Shown here one piece after another: positions 8,705 through 17,088 of a stretch of DNA of 64,000 nt; the stretch's first letter is position 1, and each line of letters begins with the position of its first letter. The stretch is from NCBI RefSeq assembly GCF_002015115.1, contig NZ_MUYA01000008.1, positions 136,650 to 200,649 of the forward strand, read 5' to 3'. The notes beneath the pieces are model-generated. The model was given only the letters and a program-made list of their open reading frames with translations. It was not told the origin of the DNA and ran no database searches. The DNA is from Haemophilus paracuniculus (lineage in GTDB: Bacteria; Pseudomonadota; Gammaproteobacteria; Enterobacterales; Pasteurellaceae). The position numbers and the translations under genes are program-made.

Positions 8705-9093
8705 AGATCATTTTTCTGATCTGTGGATAACTCCTGATCTAAATGGTAGATAAGTTGGGATCTTTGTTGGAATAATCCGATCGTTTTTCCATTCTGTGGA
8801 TAACTTTGGATCTTATACACAACTTAGATCCCGTTAGTTGGCAAGATTTTTACACAATATAATCTTCGATAACCTTTTGATTTTCGGTAACTTTTTTGAG
8901 TTTTCCTCAATTATCCTACGATCTAATAGTAATCATAATAAAGATCTTTATATAAAGATCAGATCTATTCTTAGGGATCTGCTGATCAAGGGGTGAGATC
9001 CTGAAAAAGATCGCAAAATGCCTTTTTACGATCCTGCTTTTTTCGGGTAGAATTGCGATCTTTTTTATGAACCGAATTTAACGAAGAATAAAA
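8705..9093. other. oriC: Chromosomal replication origin oriC
   Basis: Non-coding 389 bp directly upstream of mnmG. Seventeen GATC (Dam) sites occur, at 8706, 8718, 8736, 8759, 8779, 8809, 8827, 8920, 8943, 8957, 8962, 8976, 8984, 8997, 9009, 9030 and 9057. DnaA boxes: TGTGGATAA at 8722-8730 and 8795-8803 (reverse of TTATCCACA), TTATACACA at 8813-8821, TTTTACACA at 8848-8856. On the mnmG side an AT-rich part (8930-8975) holds GATCTATTCTTAG, close to the E. coli unwinding 13-mer, and GATCTTTATATAA. Box cluster away from mnmG and 13-mers towards mnmG is the E. coli polarity. GATC at 9030 and 9057 flank the mnmG promoter. Confidence 0.93.
9025..9053 (+). promoter_or_regulatory. Promoter of mnmG at the edge of oriC
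   Basis: TTTACG (9025-9030) and TAGAAT (9048-9053) with a 17-base spacer, 40 bases before mnmG. Dam sites at 9030 and 9057 flank it, as expected for a promoter sequestered after initiation. Inferred from sequence. Confidence 0.55.
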
Positions 9094-10986
9094 ATGATTT
9101 ATCGTGATATTTATGATGTGATTGTGGTCGGTGGTGGCCACGCAGGCACCGAAGCCGCCCTTGCCCCTGCTCGAATGGGGCTAAAAACCCTGCTTTTAAC
9201 TCATAATGTGGATACCTTAGGGCAGATGTCTTGCAACCCTGCGATTGGGGGGATTGGTAAGGGGCATTTGGTGAAAGAAATTGACGCAATGGGCGGTTTA
9301 ATGGCGTTGGCGACCGATAAAGCAGGGATCCAATTCCGCACCCTCAATAGCAGTAAAGGCCCTGCGGTGCGTGCTACTCGTGCACAGGCTGACCGTGTGC
9401 TTTACCGTCAAGCGGTGCGAATTGCCCTTGAAAATCAGCCGAATTTGGATATTTTCCAGCAAGAAGTGGTGGATATTTTGGTCGAAAATAACCGTGCAGT
9501 CGGTGCGGTAACCAAAATGGGCTTAACCTTTAAAGCACGTTCGGTGATTTTAACCGCTGGCACGTTTTTGGCGGGCAAGATCCATATTGGCTTGGATAAT
9601 TATGCAGGCGGACGTGCAGGCGATCCTGCCGCAACAATGTTGGCAGATCGTTTGCGTGATCTTAACTTGCTTGTGGATCGCCTCAAAACAGGTACGCCAC
9701 CACGTCTAGACGCTCGCACTATTGATTTTTCGGTGCTTGCCGAACAGCACGGCGATGCGGATCTGCCAGTGTTTTCTTTTATGGGATCTTTGGATCTGCA
9801 CCCGCGTCAGATCCCGTGTTACATCACCCACACCAATAACCAAACCCACGATATTATCCGTGCCAACCTCGACCGTAGCCCAATGTACACAGGGATTATC
9901 GAGGGGATCGGACCGCGTTACTGTCCGTCTATCGAAGATAAAGTAATGCGATTTGGCGACCGTAACGGGCATCAAATTTACCTCGAACCTGAGGGGCTAA
10001 CCTCAAACGAAGTCTATCCGAACGGCATTTCCACCAGCTTGCCGTTTGATGTGCAAATGGGGATCGTCAATTCAATGAAAGGCTTGGAAAAAACCCGCAT
10101 TATCAAACCAGGCTATGCGATTGAATACGACTATTTCGACCCTCGCGATCTCAAACCGACTCTTGAAACCAAAGCGATTGACGGCTTGTTCTTCGCAGGG
10201 CAAATCAACGGCACCACCGGTTACGAAGAAGCTGCTGCACAGGGCTTGTTGGCAGGGATTAACGCAGGTTTGCAGGTGCAAGGCAAAGAGGCGTGGTATC
10301 CAACCCGCGATCTCGCCTACACGGGCGTGTTGGTGGACGACCTCTGCACCCTCGGCACCAAAGAGCCGTACCGCGTATTTACCTCGCGTGCCGAATATCG
10401 CCTGTTGTTGCGTGAAGATAACGCCGACATTCGCCTCACCCCAATCGCTCACCAACTTGGCTTGATTGATGAAGCACGCTGGGCGAGATTTAATCAAAAA
10501 ATGGACAATATCGAGAAAGAGCGTGAGCGTTTGAAACAGATCTGGATTCATCCGCAATCCCCTCATTTAGACGCTGTTAATCAGATTGTGAGCAGTCCGC
10601 TCACCCGTGAAGCAAGCGGTGAGGATCTGCTTCGCCGCCCAGAAATGAGTTATGAAAAATTAACCCAAATAGAAGCCTTCGCCCCAGCGTTGGACGACAA
10701 ACAAGCGGCGGAACAAGTGGAAATTTCGATTAAATATCAAGGCTATATCGAACATCAATACGCCGAAATCGAACGCCACAAACGCCACGAAAACACCCTC
10801 ATTCCACCGCAATTTGACTACGACAAAGTGGAAAGCCTCTCAAACGAAGTGCGAGCCAAGCTAATGCAGCACCGCCCCGTATCCATCGGGCAAGCTTCCC
10901 GTATTTCAGGCATCACCCCCGCGGCGATTTCCATCTTGCTGGTTAATCTCAAAAAGCAAGGAATGTTAAAACGAGGGGAACTCTAA
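9094..10986 (+). CDS. mnmG: tRNA U34 5-carboxymethylaminomethyl modification enzyme MnmG
   Basis: FAD-dependent subunit of the MnmE-MnmG complex, which installs (carboxymethyl)aminomethyl groups on wobble uridine 34 of several tRNAs. 630 residues, normal for the family. The FAD dinucleotide fold is [21 protein letters not shown] (about 9-29); the GidA signatures are [22 protein letters not shown] (about 48-69) and [22 protein letters not shown] (about 367-388). The C-terminal helical domain binds MnmE and tRNA. It begins at oriC and is followed by rsmG, the conserved origin-proximal order. Confidence 0.98.
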   Translation: MIYRDIYDVIVVGGGHAGTEAALAPARMGLKTLLLTHNVDTLGQMSCNPAIGGIGKGHLVKEIDAMGGLMALATDKAGIQFRTLNSSKGPAVRATRAQADRVLYRQAVRIALENQPNLDIFQQEVVDILVENNRAVGAVTKMGLTFKARSVILTAGTFLAGKIHIGLDNYAGGRAGDPAATMLADRLRDLNLLVDRLKTGTPPRLDARTIDFSVLAEQHGDADLPVFSFMGSLDLHPRQIPCYITHTNNQTHDIIRANLDRSPMYTGIIEGIGPRYCPSIEDKVMRFGDRNGHQIYLEPEGLTSNEVYPNGISTSLPFDVQMGIVNSMKGLEKTRIIKPGYAIEYDYFDPRDLKPTLETKAIDGLFFAGQINGTTGYEEAAAQGLLAGINAGLQVQGKEAWYPTRDLAYTGVLVDDLCTLGTKEPYRVFTSRAEYRLLLREDNADIRLTPIAHQLGLIDEARWARFNQKMDNIEKERERLKQIWIHPQSPHLDAVNQIVSSPLTREASGEDLLRRPEMSYEKLTQIEAFAPALDDKQAAEQVEISIKYQGYIEHQYAEIERHKRHENTLIPPQFDYDKVESLSNEVRAKLMQHRPVSIGQASRISGITPAAISILLVNLKKQGMLKRGEL

Positions 10987-10988
10987 AC

Positions 10989-11035
10989 ACAAGCGGTCAG
11001 TTTTGGCAAAAATTTTGTGGGAACTGACCGCTTGT
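10989..11035 (+). terminator. Inverted uptake-sequence hairpin after mnmG
   Basis: ACAAGCGGTCAG (10989-11000) and its exact complement (11024-11035) frame a 23-base loop and are followed by a short T-rich stretch. This is the inverted DNA-uptake-sequence terminator arrangement common in Pasteurellaceae. Confidence 0.7.
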
Positions 11036-11160
11036 TTATTCAATCTAGCAAGTCTTAATAACCCTGCTCGCCAAGATCTTTGTAACGTTCGCAACCTGCT
11101 TGACTGCCATTATAATGACTGTCCTTAAAAGGACTACTAAACCCCCTCGCTCGATCTTAG
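11036..11160 (-). pseudogene. Possible gene remnant between mnmG and rsmG
   Basis: The 295-bp gap holds no intact gene. On the minus strand an open stretch, bounded upstream by an in-frame TAA, reads RGFSSPFKDSHYNGSQAGCE, then RYKDLGEQGY and a stop (about 11155 to 11057). It has no start codon or ribosome site. The composition looks protein-like rather than random, so it may be the tail of a decayed gene. I cannot name a family, and it may equally be chance. Confidence 0.2.
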
Positions 11161-11281
11161 ATAGGGTGTTGGATATTATTTGATCAATAAAACCAAAAAC
11201 GAAGCACGCAAAACACCCAACGACAAGCGGTCGGTTTTTCGGTAAAATTTACCCATTTTTGAAAAAGAAAGGATTTGCTCA

Positions 11282-11896
11282 ATGTTCGCCAAATTAGACC
11301 GCTTGCTAACGCAGGCGGAAATTTCTCTTACCGATCAGCAAAAAACGCAACTGGTTGATTTTGTTAAACTTTTGGATAAGTGGAACAAAGCCTACAACCT
11401 CACGTCCGTGCGTAACCCCGATGAAATGTTGGTCAAGCACATTATGGATAGCCTCGTAGTCAGCCGCCATTTGCAGGGGCAACATTTTATTGATGTTGGC
11501 ACAGGGCCGGGCTTACCGGGGATTCCGCTGGCGATTGCCAACCCTGATAAACAGTTCGTCCTGCTCGACAGCCTCGGCAAGCGGATTACCTTTATCAAAA
11601 ACGCCCTGCGTGAACTCGGCATTCACAACGTAACCGCCGTGCAAAGCCGTGTGGAAGCATACATCGAACAGCAATTTGACGGTGTGTTGAGCCGTGCCTT
11701 TGCCTCCCTCAACGATATGGTGGCGTGGTGCTATCACCTGCCGAACGCAAGCGGTCGTTTCTACGCCCTCAAAGGTATCTACCAACCCGAAGAAGTGGCA
11801 GAAATCGAGCAAGCCGTGGCGTTGGTGGACGTGCTCCCCCTCAATGTGCCAGAGCTGGTCGGCGAGCGAAATTTGGTGGTGTTGGCAAAAGGCTAA
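11282..11896 (+). CDS. rsmG: 16S rRNA (guanine-527-N7)-methyltransferase
   Basis: SAM-dependent methyltransferase that modifies G527 of 16S rRNA; loss gives low-level streptomycin resistance in other bacteria. 204 residues. The SAM motif I is [20 protein letters not shown] (about 69-88), followed by [22 protein letters not shown] and the SRAFASL motif IV region. Second gene after mnmG, the normal gidA-gidB order, but the gap of 295 bp is unusually wide and contains a possible gene remnant and several uptake sequences. In E. coli atpI follows; here anmK does. Confidence 0.96.
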   Translation: MFAKLDRLLTQAEISLTDQQKTQLVDFVKLLDKWNKAYNLTSVRNPDEMLVKHIMDSLVVSRHLQGQHFIDVGTGPGLPGIPLAIANPDKQFVLLDSLGKRITFIKNALRELGIHNVTAVQSRVEAYIEQQFDGVLSRAFASLNDMVAWCYHLPNASGRFYALKGIYQPEEVAEIEQAVALVDVLPLNVPELVGERNLVVLAKG

Positions 11897-11902
11897 AACA
11901 AG

Positions 11903-11943
11903 CGGTAAGATCAGCGAAAATTTTGCGATCTTGCCGTTTTTTA
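11903..11943 (+). terminator. Terminator after rsmG
   Basis: A stem CGGTAAGATC / GATCTTGCCG with a 14-base loop is followed by seven T. It is built from an uptake-sequence core. Confidence 0.8.
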
Positions 11944-11947
11944 TGGA

Positions 11948-13069
11948 ATGAAAATGAAACAACTTTACCTAGGAATGATGTCTGGCACGAGTTTGGACGG
12001 GGTGGATTTGGCGTTGGTGGATTTTGCGGAAAATCCGCCGAAACTGACCGCTTGCGACTTTACCCCAATGCCAGAGGATTTACGGGCGGATCTGTCTGCT
12101 CTGCTCAAATCGGGCGAAACCAGCCTGCAAAAATTGGGGGAACTCGATCATCGGCTGGGCGTGCTTTATGCGGAAAGTGTCCTCGCTTTTTTGGCGAAAC
12201 ATCAGCTTGCACCGAAGCACATTCAGGCGATTGGCTGCCACGGTCAAACCGTGTGGCACGCCCCGCACGGCGACCACCCGTTCACAATGCAAATCGGCGA
12301 TATGCACCTTGTTGCGGCTCGCACGGGCATTACCACCGTGGGCGATTTTCGCCGTAAAGATATGGCGGTCGGCGGTCAGGGTGCGCCCCTCGTGCCTGCT
12401 TTTCATCAGGGGATTTTTGCTGATCCGCATCGCATCACGGTGGTGTTGAATATCGGTGGGATTAGCAATGTGTCGCTGTTGCAGCCCGACAAAACCACCA
12501 TCGGCTATGATGTTGGGGTGGGCAATGCGTTACTGGATAGCTGGATTGAATTGCACCACGGCAAGCGGTTCGACAAAAATGGCGATTGGGCGAAGTCGGG
12601 GCAGGTGCGAGCGGATCTGCTTGCCGAATTGCTTGATGAACCCTTTTTCCAACAAGCCCCACCGAAAAGCACGGGGCGAGAGCTGTTCAATTTAGATTGG
12701 CTCGCAAAAAAATTGGCGAAACTACCCGCTTGCTCGCCCGAAGATGTGCAACGCACGTTGGTGGAATTTACCGCCCAAGCGATTGCCAACGATTTAGCCA
12801 AATTGGAAAATCCGCAAGGCTTGCCGTGTCTGCTGTTGGTGTGTGGCGGCGGGGCGAGAAATCCGCTGATAATGGCACGCCTCGCCGATTTGCTCCCCGA
12901 ATGGCAAGTCGCCCCCACCACTGATTACGGCTTAGATGTCGATTATGTCGAAGCCGCCGCCTTCGCCTGGCTCGCTTATCAACGCCTCAACAATCTTTCA
13001 GGAAATTTACCGAGCGTAACAGGGGCAAGCAAAACGGTGCAACTCGGGGCGGTTTATTCGCCTAATTAA
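11948..13069 (+). CDS. anmK: Anhydro-N-acetylmuramic acid kinase
   Basis: Kinase of peptidoglycan recycling: it cleaves the 1,6-anhydro ring of anhydroMurNAc and phosphorylates it to MurNAc-6-phosphate, the substrate of MurQ. Up to 373 residues. The ATP-binding start is [18 protein letters not shown]; the catalytic region is [21 protein letters not shown] in type, and [16 protein letters not shown] follows. Two ATG codons (11948 and 11954) are possible; the GGA at 11945-11947 is better spaced for 11954. It precedes murQ, the next enzyme, but a toxin-antitoxin pair on the opposite strand separates the two. Confidence 0.96.
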   Translation: MKMKQLYLGMMSGTSLDGVDLALVDFAENPPKLTACDFTPMPEDLRADLSALLKSGETSLQKLGELDHRLGVLYAESVLAFLAKHQLAPKHIQAIGCHGQTVWHAPHGDHPFTMQIGDMHLVAARTGITTVGDFRRKDMAVGGQGAPLVPAFHQGIFADPHRITVVLNIGGISNVSLLQPDKTTIGYDVGVGNALLDSWIELHHGKRFDKNGDWAKSGQVRADLLAELLDEPFFQQAPPKSTGRELFNLDWLAKKLAKLPACSPEDVQRTLVEFTAQAIANDLAKLENPQGLPCLLLVCGGGARNPLIMARLADLLPEWQVAPTTDYGLDVDYVEAAAFAWLAYQRLNNLSGNLPSVTGASKTVQLGAVYSPN

Positions 13070-13076
13070 ACAAAAG

Positions 13077-13107
13077 AAAAATGCCGATCAGATGATCGGC
13101 ATTTTTT
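13077..13107. terminator. Bidirectional terminator between anmK and vapD
   Basis: AAAAATGCCGATCA and its complement form a 14-bp stem with a 2-base loop, with A and T runs at the ends. It lies between convergent genes. Confidence 0.9.
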
Positions 13108-13110
13108 TAT

Positions 13111-13389
13111 TTAATTTTTGATAAAGGCGGTAAAATCAGACCATTGCTCAATGCGAAAAGCTCGAATATCTCTGACGGATTGAGCTAACCACGGCAGTTG
13201 TTTGAGAGCATTCATCGCCATAAACAAATTTGCCATATCTTCATTTTGGCTCGTGTATAAACTACCTTGGGTTCTCACAAAACCAAATTTGGATAAAGTT
13301 GCCCCAATATCCGTGTAGGCTTGTTGCACACCTTTTGGATGATTTTCTTGGGTATCTTTAACAATTAAATCAAATGCGATTGCAAACAT
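13111..13389 (-). CDS. vapD: VapD toxin (endoribonuclease)
   Basis: 92-residue virulence-associated protein D; the H. influenzae VapD is an endoribonuclease with a ferredoxin-like fold related to Cas2. Seen here: MFAIAFDLIVKDTQENHP at the start (acidic Asp7 in the Cas2-like position), and the YTDIGATLSKFGFVRTQGSLYT core typical of the family. It follows vapX with a one-base overlap of stop and start regions, so the two are co-translated. Toxin activity is inferred from the family. Confidence 0.92.
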   Translation of the reverse strand: MFAIAFDLIVKDTQENHPKGVQQAYTDIGATLSKFGFVRTQGSLYTSQNEDMANLFMAMNALKQLPWLAQSVRDIRAFRIEQWSDFTAFIKN

Positions 13390-13577
13390 TATTCTGCCTC
13401 TGGATCTGCCAGTAAACTTGATAATTTGTAGAGATCTTCGTAACCAGATTCAAGTAAGGTAATTTTGACCAACACATCGCCATCAGGCAGTTGCTCATAA
13501 GCCTCGCCAACGACATAAGGCACGCCAAATTGTCCGAATTGTTTAATCGTTCCCGTTGGGATTTGTTGTAAATTCAT
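13389..13577 (-). CDS. vapX: VapX antitoxin
   Basis: 62-residue acidic protein directly upstream of vapD and overlapping it by a base. It matches the small VapX-type partner of H. influenzae vapXD in size, position and sequence character (MNLQQIPTGTIKQFGQFGVP, ending ELLADPEAE-like acidic tail). It is expected to neutralise VapD. No DNA-binding motif is obvious, so autoregulation is open. AAGAGGATAAG-type Shine-Dalgarno precedes the ATG. Confidence 0.82.
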   Translation of the reverse strand: MNLQQIPTGTIKQFGQFGVPYVVGEAYEQLPDGDVLVKITLLESGYEDLYKLSSLLADPEAE

Positions 13578-13665
13578 CTTATCCTCTTATGGCAAAAAAT
13601 GATGTTGGCAAAGTATAACTGAGTTGTTTCAAATAAACAAAATTTAATCAAATCATCGTTAATGA

Positions 13666-14649
<984 letters not shown>

Positions 14650-14650
14650 G

Positions 14651-14678
14651 AAAAGCGGACACGAGAGTGTCCGTTTAT
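14651..14678 (+). terminator. Terminator after murQ
   Basis: GCGGACAC and GTGTCCGT pair around a GAGA loop and are followed by a T-rich stretch. Confidence 0.75.
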
Positions 14679-14687
14679 TTTTTGTAG

Positions 14688-14760
14688 CCCCCTACCCCCT
14701 GCTACGCAGGGTACTTCCCCCGCAAGCGGGGGAAGTACCGCCGTTAGGCGGGGTAGGGGG
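14688..14760. repeat. Palindromic repeat family A, copy 1 (cloverleaf form)
   Basis: 73 bp closed by an 11-bp stem CCCCCTACCCC (14688-14698) and its complement (14750-14760). Inside are three hairpins: CTGC-TAC-GCAG, a 13-bp GTACTTCCCCCGC / GCGGGGGAAGTAC and CGCC-GTTA-GGCG. Related copies lie at 18991-19095, 46131-46275 and 56111-56218. This one sits between the convergent genes murQ and murJ. Confidence 0.85.
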
Positions 14761-14807
14761 AATCATTGCGAAATTTCCAAAAATCCCACCCCTTGAAATA
14801 TCTATTT

Positions 14808-16379
14808 TTACGCCGCTCGGAAATCCTGCTTTCTAATCCCCAACACAAACAACGATCCGAAATAGCTAATTGCTGCGAGGGCGAGTAGCCACGCGAGCCA
14901 GTGGATTTTGGCGAGGGAGGTCATCGCAAACCATTGTGGCAGTTGGGGTGAGAAGTAGTAAACCAGTCCGCCCATTATCGCCGCTGACAGGGCGAGTTTG
15001 GCGGTGAACAGGGCGGTTTTGTCGCTGATTTGATACACGCCCTCTTTGGCGAGGTTGCGGTAAAGCAAGCCTGCGTTTACGGCGGCGGAAAGTGCCGAAG
15101 CCATTGCCAAACCGAGGTAACCGAATGGAATCGCTAACACGCCAAAACAGATATTGCTGACGGTGGCGATAATCCCGATTTTCACGGGGGTTTTGGTGTT
15201 TTGGCGGGCGTAGAAGCCGTTGGCGAGGACGCTAATCAACATATAGCTGTTCAAGCCTAAACACATAATCCACAAAGCGTGCGAAGTGGCGATCACATCT
15301 GGCAAGCCAAATTTACCCCGCATAAAAATCGTCATCATCAGCGGTTGAGCCAAAATCGCAATGCCGACCATCGCAGGAATACCGAGTAGTAGCACCATTC
15401 TCACCCCCCAATCGAGGGTTTGGCGAAACTCAATCGCCCGTTGTGGTTCGTCAATCTCTTTTTTCTTGGCGATGCGGGAAAGGCTCGGCAGCACCACGGT
15501 TGAGATCGCAATCCCAAATAAACCGAGCGGAAATTCGATCAAGCGGTCGGAATAGTAGAGCCAAGTGATCGAACCCGTAACCAAAAAGCTGGCGATCACT
15601 TGGTTAATCAGCAAATTGAGTTGAGTTACCGACACCCCAAATAGGGCGGGGATCATCAAATTGCGGACTTTTTTCACCCCCTCATCGTGCCACGCCCATT
15701 TGGGTTTGACGAGCAATCCCTCTCTTTTCAAAAAGGGAATTTGGAACAGAAATTGCAACAAACCACCGAGGAAAATCCCCCATGCCAATGCGACATCGGG
15801 CGAGGCGAAATAATCTGCCCCCCAAAGTGCCATTCCAATCATCGCTACATTGAGCAACACGGGCGAAAACGCCATCACCCCAAATTTACCAATCGTGTTC
15901 AACACCGCCCCAGATAAGGCGACAAAGGTAATGAACCAAAGGTAAGGGAAAGTAATTTTGAGCAATAACGAGGCTTGGCTAAATTTTTCGGCGTTCTGCC
16001 CGCCGTTCAGCCAATCCATAAACCAGCCCGTACCGAACAAGGCGGCGATAATCGGCGAGCCGATCATTGCCACCAGCGTTACAATCGTAACCAATCCGCC
16101 CAGCGTGCCAGACACTTTGGCGATAAATTCACGGGTTTTGTTCGGATCATTATCGGCGTTATATTCCGCCAACACTGGCACAAAGGCTTTGGAAAAAGCC
16201 CCCTCGGCGAACAAACGGCGAAGAAAGTTGGGAATGCGGTTGGCAAATAGGAAAACGTCCGACATCGCCCCCGCCCCGAGCAGGCTTGCCACCACCACAT
16301 CTCGCACCAAGCCGAGAATGCGGGAAATCAGCGTCATCGAACTGACGATAATGCCCGATTTTAATAATTTCTTACTCAT
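14808..16379 (-). CDS. murJ: Lipid II flippase MurJ
   Basis: MOP-superfamily inner-membrane flippase that moves the peptidoglycan precursor lipid II to the periplasm. 523 residues, about 14 membrane helices. Family features: MTLISRILGLVRDVVVASLLGAGAMSDVFLFANRIPNFLRRLFAEGAFSKAFVPV at about 15-70, which holds the Arg residues needed for activity, and RGKFGLPDVIATSHALWIMCLGL in the second half. Single gene, convergent with murQ and divergent from rpsT, the latter arrangement being common (murJ and rpsT are neighbours in E. coli too). Confidence 0.96.
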   Translation of the reverse strand: MSKKLLKSGIIVSSMTLISRILGLVRDVVVASLLGAGAMSDVFLFANRIPNFLRRLFAEGAFSKAFVPVLAEYNADNDPNKTREFIAKVSGTLGGLVTIVTLVAMIGSPIIAALFGTGWFMDWLNGGQNAEKFSQASLLLKITFPYLWFITFVALSGAVLNTIGKFGVMAFSPVLLNVAMIGMALWGADYFASPDVALAWGIFLGGLLQFLFQIPFLKREGLLVKPKWAWHDEGVKKVRNLMIPALFGVSVTQLNLLINQVIASFLVTGSITWLYYSDRLIEFPLGLFGIAISTVVLPSLSRIAKKKEIDEPQRAIEFRQTLDWGVRMVLLLGIPAMVGIAILAQPLMMTIFMRGKFGLPDVIATSHALWIMCLGLNSYMLISVLANGFYARQNTKTPVKIGIIATVSNICFGVLAIPFGYLGLAMASALSAAVNAGLLYRNLAKEGVYQISDKTALFTAKLALSAAIMGGLVYYFSPQLPQWFAMTSLAKIHWLAWLLALAAISYFGSLFVLGIRKQDFRAA

Positions 16380-16599
16380 AAAATGCTCATCAAAAAACGA
16401 AAAAAAACAGCGGATCGCACCGCTTGTTTATCAGGATCGAGAAAATGATCGGAATTTTAGCAGTTTAAGGTAGGAAAATCAGAAAAAAACTGCTAAAATC
16501 TCGACCTATCGTTTCTAGGCAGGCTCTGCTTGGCTTTAAGCGGTATTATTTTCAAGCCCGTGTCTCGTTGAAAATGAATTTAAACTATCGATAGCAACG

Positions 16600-16628
16600 C
16601 ATAAACTTCGGTTTATGTTTTTATTTTT
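16600..16628 (+). terminator. UUCG hairpin with U-run in the rpsT leader
   Basis: CATAAAC-TTCG-GTTTATG (16600-16617) is followed by TTTTTATTTTT and lies only 15 bases before the rpsT Shine-Dalgarno. Upstream there is an extended -10 (TGCTAAAAT near 16490-16498). It could be an attenuator of rpsT or a factor-independent terminator for upstream transcripts. Confidence 0.6.
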
Positions 16629-16654
16629 ACACAGATATTTTTAGGAGTTTGACC

Positions 16655-16918
16655 TTGGCTAATATCAAGTCAGCAAAAAAACGTGCGGTTCAATCTGAAA
16701 AACGCCGCCAACACAACGCAAGCCAACGCTCAATGATGCGTACTTTCATCAAAAAAGTATATGCAGCAGTAGCAACAGGCGACAAAGCAGTAGCAGAAAA
16801 AGCATTCGTTGAAATGCAAAAAGTGGTTGACCGTATGGCGTCAAAAGGCTTAATCCACGCGAACAAAGCCGCAAACCACAAATCAAAATTAGCTGCTCAA
16901 ATCAAAAAATTAGCTTAA
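16655..16918 (+). CDS. rpsT: 30S ribosomal protein S20
   Basis: Primary 16S rRNA-binding protein of the small subunit. From the TTG at 16655 it is 87 residues beginning [11 protein letters not shown], identical in length to E. coli S20. AGGAG at 16643-16647 is spaced seven bases from this TTG; an in-frame TTG six bases earlier would add two residues and is too close to the ribosome site. A UUG start is also used in E. coli, where it takes part in S20 autoregulation. The composition is typical: rich in Lys, Ala and Gln, helical. Followed by a strong terminator. Confidence 0.97.
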   Translation: MANIKSAKKRAVQSEKRRQHNASQRSMMRTFIKKVYAAVATGDKAVAEKAFVEMQKVVDRMASKGLIHANKAANHKSKLAAQIKKLA

Positions 16919-16950
16919 TCGCTAACTTGATTTAAACAACGAAATTTTGG

Positions 16951-16978
16951 AAAAACCGACCGCTTGGTCGGTTTTTTT
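16951..16978 (+). terminator. Terminator after rpsT
   Basis: AAAAACCGACC-GCTT-GGTCGGTTTTTTT, an 11-bp stem with a four-base loop and a T-run. Confidence 0.9.
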
Positions 16979-17030
16979 ATGCTTGATCATCAGAATTAGA
17001 AATGTATTTTAAATTGAATGCTTAAATAAA

Positions 17031-17074
17031 AAGCGGTTAGATTTTGTGAAATTTTTTCAAAAATCTAACCGCTT
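17031..17074 (-). terminator. Inverted uptake-sequence terminator after glmS
   Basis: AAGCGGTTAGATTTTG (17031-17046) and its near-complement (17058-17074) form a long stem followed on the minus strand by a T-rich stretch, 15 bases after the glmS stop. Confidence 0.8.
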
Positions 17075-17088
17075 GTTTTTTTTGAGGG

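Noticed and set aside
9001..9020. GATCGCAAAA near the mnmG promoter considered as a CRP-S site
   Set aside because: Only one half-site is present; the left half does not match TGCGA at the required spacing.
14688..14760. Cloverleaf shape of family A copy 1 considered as a tRNA or tRNA-like RNA
   Set aside because: No T-loop or anticodon-loop consensus, no CCA, stems too GC-rich and palindromic; it fits a DNA palindrome.
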